Positions 18,351-25,661 of a DNA stretch of 25,661 nucleotides are shown here, piece after piece. The stretch comes from Blakeslea trispora (Eukaryota > Mucoromycota > Mucoromycetes > Mucorales > Choanephoraceae). The notes under the pieces are model-generated. The model saw only the letters and a list, made by a program, of their open reading frames with translations. It ran no database searches and was not told the origin of the DNA. Where the stretch lies: the NCBI GenBank assembly GCA_025331445.1, contig JAIWNE010000229.1:1-25661 (forward strand). The letters run 5' to 3'. The translations under genes were made by a program, and so were the position numbers. Positions within the stretch are counted from its first letter, which is position 1, and every line of letters begins with the position of its first letter.

Positions 18351-19433
18351 AGCGTCTGAAGCATTGTTTCTTCATTTCAACAGCAAACAAGTTAAAACAA
18401 TAGTTCATTTCTATTGTGTAATATGTGCCTATTTAATTTAAACAATTTGCATTAAATATAGTATAAATATTCCATCGAATACTATGAAATAATAATTACC
18501 CCTATCTACTGTAAAAATCCTATCAAATCTTTTGTAATAGAACAGACCTAATTTCTTAATTATCTTATATTTAAATCACCTTATAATCTCTACAAGAGGC
18601 ATTCACCTATTGTGTTACGAGCATCCTAATTAGGAATTCTTAGCCATTATCCTTATAGCAATCAAACGTGTTTTATTACTCCTTCTTCTCTTAAAAGTTT
18701 TGATAAAGCTACTAACAATTTCAAAGAGTACTCTATAGTGTTTATTGTATACAATCTTATTAAAGTACACAAGTTACGCAATACTTTCCTTCTGGCATTA
18801 CCACAAAAAGCTAAATCTATAAACGCAAGTACTATTTTGGGTTTGACACCCTAATACTCTGCACTCGTATTATCATAATCATCAAAATTTTAAGTCAGGT
18901 TTTTGTTACCTGCAGACACACATATGTCTTAAGTCACTTGACCTTCATTGTCAGAAACAGAACATTCCTAGATCCATATTTGAACCCCGCTGTTTTTAAA
19001 AGCGCTTAAACCTTCTTTTAAGACAAAATACCGCATGGCTAGAGTTTAACTTGAAAACTTCTGAAGCACTATTTAAACTCTGATCACAATCACAATGATA
19101 ACCTTAATGTCGCCTGCTGTTTGTAATTTCGATATCTTCCATCTTTTAAGGTTAAAACTCCGACAAGGTTAAAGTTACACAGATTTTGGTGATCTGTTCC
19201 TTTTCTCATCGCTTATATCACACCCAAGAAGATTTCACCCTTTTATAATAATAATTCTCTGGCAAACCTTAAATAATGCCTACCTATTGGCTAGATTAAA
19301 GTTCTAGTCTAAAATTTCAGAGAATTACACAAGAATAATAAAGCTCGAAGATTACACAAGTTAAAACGGCTTTTATTACTAGCTAGTAAAAATAAAAAAA
19401 CGGTGTAAGAATCTGAGAAAAAAAAAGAAAGAT
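18351..19433. other. AT-rich region, no supported gene
   Basis: No coding frame or structured repeat stands out apart from a short direct repeat ATTACACAAG at about 19324 and 19352. It is the 3' flank of the copy B transposase. Confidence 0.45.
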
Positions 19434-19439
19434 TTTATT
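19434..19439 (-). promoter_or_regulatory. Polyadenylation signal AATAAA after the copy B transposase
   Basis: AATAAA on the minus strand, about 235 bases past the last coding codon, in otherwise non-coding sequence. Confidence 0.35.
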
Positions 19440-19673
19440 CGAGGATTCAGCACCCCAAGTTCCACAAGAAACGAAAGGGGGTGAGTGAGTAAGGAGTTGC
19501 GAGAGAATTGGGGGGTTACTTGTAATTTGACGAAAAATAATTGGAGGAAGTGACCAAAGTATGTGTGTGTAGGGGGAAGATCTTGGCAGCTTATTGAGTC
19601 TTCAGGACATATGAATAACATGAAGAGCTTTCTAAGTGCCTTGAAGAACACGGAATCAGGTCTTGGTAGACAA

Positions 19674-22600
19674 CTAGTTGTGTCGTCTGTTGTATAAGGA
19701 ACGGAGAGACCAGAGAGTACCAAACTTATGGACATTCAACAATCGGAAAGCATTATAGCGCTGGTATTGAGGATTGTTGAAACGGCAGGACAAATGCATA
19801 TCAAGACGCTGGACAAGTTCGATCTCATTAGCATAACCGCGGACTACAGTTGATTTCTTCATGACAACGTTGTTGTCTAGAGTAGTCAACTAAAGAGGAA
19901 ACAAAGGCGAACGGCTAGAAATCTTATCAGGAAAAACTGTAGACATACTTGAATCAAGACGCATAAATTCGTAAATTCTAATAGGATACTTAGCTTTTTG
20001 AAGTCTTCGCCATCCTTCTGAACTGCACAAGTTTTCACGGATTCAATTATACCAATTTGATCTGGACCGGGCATGCAAGATGAGCTTTTGAAGATGCCTG
20101 TTGTGTTAACCATTAAAAATTCGTCAGTCTTTTCGTAATAGTCTTTATTATCAGCTTCTTCCCGATGGTTCAAAATTAGATCGAAGAAGTTTGGCTCTTC
20201 TTCTTTCAACCTTTTGATCTCAGGACCGGCACCCATAATTCGCTTTGATTCTTTAGTTCCATCTCGGCGTGTTTTAGTGACAACAAAAGATCCACCATTG
20301 ATGATATGATGAATAATGAATTGCTTCGCGAAACTAGTAGCCACATCTTTTGAAGGATTATGACGGTTAGTACACAAGATCTCTTCCCGGATGAACTTGT
20401 TAAACTGTTCACCATTTTCGATCTCATAGTGAATAGGCAAACCAAAACGAAGAATGTCATTTTGCAAGTGATAAAGCAAATCGAGTTTGGGCTGGAGAGA
20501 CAAGCCAGATGGTAGAATAATGTTGTTGCGGAGGAAATGGTTATCCGGAACGAGAATGGGTCTAGTAAGTTCATTGACCATCGACGTGGCAAGGGAAACA
20601 TAGTCTTGGAGAGCACCTTCGACACTTCGCATGTAGAGCAAAGATGTCAAACAACCCAGAGTACTGAAACATTTGGCAATCAAATCCAGTTTTTCACTTT
20701 GAGGCATATCATCAGAGAAAGTATCTTTAAGAATAACAGGCAGCACTTGGATCAATTGCTTGAAGTCCCTACCAGCAAAAGAGCCATGGTGGTTCAGTTT
20801 AGCCCTTGAGTTCCTTGTGTAAGCCGTAAAGGTACGTTGGTTGCTGATTGCCGACTGGAGTTTTACTTGCTGAGCAGAGGTTAACACCTTAGTCCATAAG
20901 AGCTGCACAAGCCCTTTTCCAACACTAAGACGTACATTGTGCAAAAGTTTTACCGGCGTATCCAAGGTAGGATCATAGGCTTCCAGTTTCAACAACTCCA
21001 TACAATTCTTGCCGAAACCTTTTTCATTGAAGAAATCCATATCAGTAGTAGGCACCGGGGAAGCAAACTCCTTCATTTGCATGAGTGTTTGTCTTCCACA
21101 TCCATGGTTAATTACGGACAACAGGGTTGGGTTGAATCTATTTGCTTCATGGGCTGCACGAGCTGCTGCACTTGCGTTCTTTCTTAAAGTTTTCGGGCGC
21201 TTGTTCTAGAATTCAATCAAACACTTTCTACTAAAGTATCCAGCAGATGAGTCCTTATGCATTGACAATTCAAACTGGCGATAATTGTCAGCAGAAATAA
21301 AGAGAAGAGGAGCAACAACAAGAACGGGCTCATTGTGAGAAACCGAGTACATGACAACACCTTTTTCCAATTTCACTTAATCTTCTACCAAAGCAGGAAG
21401 CATCTCAACGGCTGACAGCTTCTTGTTCGGAGTACAGAGGAAATACGCGTTATTCTTTGACGATCTGGCATCAAAGGACAATGCAGCAGGAGTCATCGAA
21501 TAACTATTGAACAGGTTGTACTGCTTGGACAGATTGCCAGAGGTATCATCAAAAAACAAAATCAGAGGAGCAACAACGACCTTCTTAGCACCACCTTCAA
21601 TGATTGTACGCTGAACGTCCATAGCATGGTAATCTCCAATCCAATAGGGAAGTGCCTTGTGATCAGCAGAAATAGGAAGGAAATCAGGATGAGCAAGAGG
21701 TGAACCACGCGAGTCACTGAATTCAGCTTTATCAACCTTGTAACCAATGGACGAGAGAGGGAATTACTGTTCATTTTGATCGATAGCCACATAAGCCGAG
21801 CCAGTATCCATAGTATAGACCATTACAGGAAAGCCTTTAAAATAGGTAACGTATTGAAAATTTAAGTCCTCCTTCTTGGTAAAGAAGTTGGACACCAAAA
21901 TACAATTCCAATTGCCAGTAATGTTTACGGTTACCAGGTCATTTACCCAAACGTCGTTGCCATTTTCAAGTGTCTTCATCAGTTGTTGGAACATCTTATG
22001 AGTACGCCAATTAGAACCCTGTTGGAGACTTTTGGTCTCACAAGTAGTATTGTCGGGCAAAGCTGACAACTGAGGACTTTTCAACGGATCTGCCATTAAA
22101 AACTTCAAATACTCGGAAGGCTTGTTCATGAAAAGCTCATGAGTTTCGCCCGCCTTGTTTACGCCAGTGTGTTTAGAAGGAGTCATCGCAGGAATACGAG
22201 AAGTCTTGCTTTCCTGGAAGTTGAGCACAAAGTAGGTTGTAGAAAGTTCCAAATCGTTATTTTTTTCCTTCAGCTTAAACAAAAGTCTAATCATTGTCAT
22301 GATTGATTCAATCTTGGCCTTAGAAAAGTTCATCTTGCTACCACTGAAAAAAGCAATCAAGACGAAATACAGAACGTTCTTGAGGGGATCAGCGTCCGAA
22401 GTATCAGCAATCGCACTTAAAACATCATCAGCGGCATTGTCTAAATGTTCTTCATCATTATCTTCGAGAATATCCATGAGAGGAGCGATAGTGTTGAAGA
22501 GCAATGGACCATCTTGAATGCGTTCAAGCAAGTCCAGCGAATCAATTTCTCTATCATCACTATTTAAAGTAGCAACTAGTAAAATATTCTCACTGGTTTT

Positions 22601-23111
22601 AATGCATGCATGATAATTACCTTTCTTTGTTGGAAGAATGTGCAGGTTCTGATGAAGGTAAGTCAAAAGAGATGCCATTGTCCGTAGTAATATCTTCATA
22701 ATGTCCAGAGTCATTGGGGAATAAACCAAAAAGAGCGCTGACCGTAGGAGTGTCCTCGTTCTGATTTATCAAACCAGATGTAGGTACATCATAAAAAGAG
22801 CCGTTGTCCATAGGTACATCTTCTGTTAGGTTAACAGAGCCAAGAGGGGGTAAACCAGCAGAAGAGACGTTATTCGTGTTCATGCGACTGTTTGAGCCAG
22901 AGGGAGATCCACCAAAAGAAGAGTGGACGCTCATTTTCTCCTCTCCTCTAGGAATCGCCAACGCAGAGGAAGACGAACTAGCGAGATTACCAGAAAGAGC
23001 TCTAGCCAAGATATGCGGTGTACTAGAAGCATTGTTTGTGAGAATTCTGATTCTACAACCTTCAAGAGCGTGTTGTAGATTACCTTTGTTGCAATTGCAA
23101 AGTGTTTGGGT
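19674..23111 (-). pseudogene. Fungal Tnp2/KDZ-like DDE transposase, copy B, with in-frame TAA/TAG stops
   Basis: Homologous to copy A but mostly in one frame. A cysteine cluster CNCNKGNLQHALEGC opens the readable part near 23100, and the start codon is unclear. A Ser/Asn-rich region follows, then a 61-nt intron (22620-22560, GTAATT..AATAG) that joins in phase (NKES to DDREID). The core has FFDDTSGNLSKQYN at about 21550, LDTPVKLLHNVRLSVGKGL, GSFAGRDFKQLIQVLPVIL, YEIENGEQFNKFIREE and a C-terminal RLDMHLSCRFNNPQ. Stops in frame: TAA 21766, TAA 21379, TAG 21208 and TAG 19892 (first bases on the minus strand), each where Gln would fit, plus one A-run deletion at 19995-19999. The zinc-like segment of copy A (CHSELCG..CRKC) is degraded here (FELSM..SRKC). 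It is non-functional as read. Confidence 0.88.
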
Positions 23112-23431
23112 TTACTTTACATTTTGCTTCGTGTGGCTTCAAACGGTTTGGCCTATCAAATGAGCTTTCACAATTTTAAAACTTACAACTATATTCTTTC
23201 GTCTTTTTAGTTTTTTGTGTCGCTGAAAAGCATTCTAAAATGTATTCTCGTGTGCGTTTTGGAGGCGTATTGCATGTTTATCAAAGTTTGTAATAAAACT
23301 TGGAAAAAAATTCAAAGTACTTCTATTTAAATTACCAGACAGGTTTTTTTAAACTAATTTTTAGCGTCCTTTGGTTTTTGTTTTCAATTTTCCTTTTTCT
23401 TTTACTTTTTAAACAGTTTAGTCCTTCATGG

Positions 23432-23830
23432 GTAAGTTCTTTAGATTTCCTTTTACAACACTAGTACAAACATAACACCCTTTCATTTTTGCTAATCTAC
23501 TTCTTCAACTATTAGCTCTTAGGTATCTCTGTCGTTTCTTTGAGAATAAGCCATGCTTTGGGGGTAGTTTGAGGTAAAGTATTCTTAAGCACAAAAAGCA
23601 TCTATAGCTCTGTTACTAACTATCTCTTCTTGCTTCCTCTAGGTAAGTTATAGCCTGGTTCTTCTTCTTGCAAAGGTAAGCTATTCTGTCTATTAAACGT
23701 ATATATATATCAAGTCAACTAATATTTGGTTTATTTATCTAGAGAACTGTACGTGGTCTATTCCTTTTGGATGTAGTGCTCTTTCTCTGTCTGCCTCCCT
23801 GCTTGGCGCTCTCTTTCTGTTACTCTAGAT
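23432..23830 (+). CDS. Possible spliced gene remnant, second run of introns
   Basis: Three intron-like segments follow each other: 23432-23515 or 23432-23522 (GTAAGT..GCTAAT..ATTAG/CTTAG), 23574-23642 (GTAAAG..TACTAAC..CTCTAG, a textbook branch site) and 23676-23742 (GTAAGC..AACTAAT..CTAG). The 33-nt exon 23643-23675 joins in phase 0 to the next one: VSYSLVLLLAK then RTVRGLFLLDVVLFLCLPP, ending at TGA about 23830. The exon before it reads YLCRFFENKPCFGGSLR in another phase, so the chain is not clean; skipping the 33-nt exon would give GSLRELYVVYSFWM and a stop. No family is recognised. It may be a small membrane protein gene, a remnant, or a spliced non-coding RNA. Confidence 0.33.
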
Positions 23831-24518
23831 GATAGCTCTTTTGACTACCTGTATAGTTGCGTTTCTAGCTGCCTGTATAGTAGCTTTTTTACCTAGCGAG
23901 CCCAGCAAGGATGTGGAAGCGATTACGTGGCCCTGCCTAGTGACAGGAGCAGCGTCTAACAGAATCTTTTTTAAATAAAGCTATAATTTCATTAGCCACA
24001 TTTATTTGCAATAAGCGACGGTTCCAAAAATGGATGCATTTTAACAAGGGTGTGCAAAATAAAAAAGGGGGTACGAAATCTATCGTCCATATATAGAAAA
24101 TCCTTCATGGCAGACTGCGTTCCATATATGGTCATAAAAATCTGGCAACTGGTTACTATATATGGTTTAGTCGCTTGTTCCGAATTGAGTTTTATAATTT
24201 AGGAAAAAAGTCCTTGGGTGTGATAGGCAATATGTTTACGTAATAGTTAAATAAAAAATTAAATTACCTTAACTTTTTGTTACTTTTACATAAAATTTGT
24301 TTCAAACTTTTATCTTATCTCAAACATCGGTAAAGTAGTAACATCGACTAAGTTTAAATTAAAAAAAATTAAGGGAAATGATTTTGCTCACATTATTGTG
24401 TTTAGGGGTTAAATGAAATCATTAGCGAATTCACAAGCATTTAGGTAGCATTATCTTGATAAATTGAACAATTTCAAAATAGTTAAGTTTTGTGTTTAAA
24501 TGACCTTTTATAATTTTT
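23831..24518. other. Spacer before the Helitron fragment, with CArG-like repeats
   Basis: Mostly AT-rich. CCATATATAG (24084), CCATATATGG (about 24122) and CTATATATGG (about 24157) occur within 85 bp; the first and last are inverted copies and the middle one is a palindrome of CArG-box form. No upstream Helitron exon carrying the HUH motif was found here. Confidence 0.4.
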
Positions 24519-25661
24519 AAATTCCAGCAACACAAATGTTCCAAGTATCACAAGCCCGATGGTGCTCTTCTTTGTCATTTCGACGATCCTTTCCTTCCTA
24601 CCACCCGAACTCACGTGGGTAACAGTTGTGTCGTGTTTAAGAGAAACGGTGATGAGGGTTATATCAACTCAGACAACCCTTTTAGAAGTCAACATGGATA
24701 TTTAATTAAACATCGGCAATCGCGCCTTGTATTATCTTGCTAAATACCTTACCAAAAATGTGACCTCTAATACTGTATCTCTTTTGTTGGACGAACAGAA
24801 AATGCAATCCAGTAGGGTTCACTTTCAAAACCGTGTTGTTGGCAGTGTTGAAGCGGTGTACGATGTTATGGGCTGGGCCAAACAAAAAAGGTCTGTGGGG
24901 TGTGTTTTTATAAACACCAATTTACCCGAAGATAACAGAAGGCAAATTAGCTCGGATATCAGTTTACAACCCTCCAACTCCACCAATATCTTCAACAGAT
25001 TTTAAATTGAAAAATATCTTAAAAGACCAAGAGTCTTGCAACATTTGACTCTCCTCTAATATTATACTTTTTATAATATTGGATTAACAACCCGAAGCAA
25101 GCGAGCTGATCTTTAATGATCATATGGGAATGGAAGTTGACGACCCTTTGGTCAATGCTCGATCCTCTTTTGCGACAATGCCGTACTACAATCTTCCACT
25201 GCCAGTAACCATCACTGATGATTACAATCATCAATACCGATTTAAATCTGGAATTCCGCTCTGGCGTACAAAGTATACGCAGCCCTCTGCAGGCGAGACC
25301 TACTTTTATCAGAGGATAGTCTTGAGTTATCCTTCCTTTAACTATAATATTGAAAAAGAAAATGCGTGTGGACCCTGGAAATGTAAGTAAAAAAGTGTTT
25401 AACACAGAAGCTTGCCAGCTCAATAACATATCGAATAGGCTTATTTTCGAGTTGGTTGATGAAGGTGTTGTTGAGAACGTCGATGACGCTCAGAGGGAGG
25501 AGGATGTTGTTGAGTTGTTTAACGTAGAAGAAGCAGAAGCTGAATTCAACAGACTTTTTAGTTTGGCAAGCAATGAACAAAAGGCTATTTTCAAAACGAT
25601 TTTGATAAATAGCCCGTTCTCTTTGCATGTGGTTTGTGGTGCTGCTGGTGTAGGCAATCCT
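24519..25661 (+). pseudogene. Helitron Rep/helicase, 5'-truncated, disrupted, runs off the right edge
   Basis: Homology starts at FQQHKCSKYHKPDG, downstream of where the HUH motif should lie, so the N-terminus is missing. The frame shifts at the T run 24680-24683, then gives NMDI-stop-LNIGN and ALYYLAKYLTK, the Rep Tyr-containing motif (Helitrons have DIQ then YLxKYxxK). Next come IEKYLKRPRVLQHL, PLWRTKYTQPSAGETYFYQR, FELVDEGVVENVD and the helicase start SNEQKAIF..VVCGAAGVG. Stops: TAA 24703 at the conserved Gln of DIQ, TAA 25003, TAA 25057 and TAA 25388. Frame changes lie at 24680-24683, 25112-25114 and 25389-25394, all homopolymers. At 25656 the Walker A reads GVGNP instead of GVGKS/T because one A is missing. 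The first few bases may follow an intron acceptor (TTCCAG). Plus strand, unlike the other transposase genes here. Confidence 0.92.

Noticed and set aside
19886..19948. A 59-nt GTATGT..CTTTAG intron near the 3' end of the copy B transposase
   Set aside because: The signals look good, but the segment itself encodes a plausible continuation (AKYPIRIYEFMRLDSS..) in the same frame as the last coding block, so an in-frame TAG plus an upstream A-run deletion fits better.
20537..21209. Plus-strand open frames opposite the copy B transposase
   Set aside because: They are antisense shadows of the conserved transposase core.
21562..21792. Separate minus-strand frame inside the copy B transposase
   Set aside because: The main frame simply continues through TAA 21766 with family-like sequence; this frame is a shadow.
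19886..25390. TAA/TAG reassigned to glutamine in this genome
   Set aside because: The intact retroelement frame has about 45 CAA/CAG and no TAR in 559 codons, and TGA stops also occur in the MULE; decay explains the data more simply. Kept only as a testable alternative.
1..25661. CRISPR array, prokaryotic operons or a bacterial defence island
   Set aside because: No regularly spaced direct repeats, no Shine-Dalgarno-led gene strings, and clear eukaryotic introns and a Pol III tRNA gene.

Overview
The window looks like a repeat-rich stretch of a fungal nuclear genome, most likely an early-diverging (Mucoromycota-type) fungus. The reasons are a eukaryotic tRNA gene with internal Pol III boxes, short introns of about 45-70 nt with GTAAGT donors and CTAAC/TACTAAC branch-like motifs, an AT-rich background, and a transposon set typical of such genomes. 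The organism is inferred, not proven.

Layout. 1-2.05 kb: the 5' part of an intact Ty3/gypsy retrotransposon on the minus strand (end of LTR, primer-binding site, one continuous Gag-protease-RT frame leaving the window at base 1). 2.2-4.2 kb: a MULE transposase pseudogene, minus strand. 4.5-4.9 kb: a possible solo LTR. 5.02-5.09 kb: tRNA-Lys(CUU), minus strand, with a Pol III terminator. 5.15-5.78 kb: copy 1 of a dispersed repeat. 6.94-7.49 kb: a run of good introns suggesting a small spliced gene or its remnant. 7.85-8.44 kb: a GC-richer island with tandem repeats, hairpins and two short ORFs. 8.82-9.19 kb: a small gene with a membrane segment and a basic tail; a ruined relative lies at 18.2 kb. 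9.40-11.31 kb: a long hairpin followed by copy 2 of the dispersed repeat, split by a 1 kb terminal-inverted-repeat element that carries an intron-containing gene fragment resembling the N-terminus of a Helitron protein. 12.4-15.2 kb and 19.7-23.1 kb: two diverged, broken members of one fungal DDE-transposase family (Tnp2/KDZ-like), minus strand. Between them are several foldback or MITE-like elements and a C-rich tract with G-quadruplex potential. 23.4-23.8 kb: a second run of introns. 24.5-25.66 kb: a broken Helitron Rep/helicase gene, plus strand, cut by the window end inside its Walker A motif.

The only clearly intact items are the tRNA and the retrotransposon frame. The other transposon genes have decayed in two ways: one-base indels, several in homopolymer runs, and in-frame stops that mostly read TAA/TAG where glutamine is expected. 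The intact retroelement has roughly 45 CAA/CAG codons and no in-frame TAA/TAG, which argues for ordinary C-to-T decay rather than a changed genetic code, although the pattern deserves a test. I find no convincing wholly new system; the best candidates are the nested element that captured the Helitron-like fragment and the CAR-to-TAR pattern.
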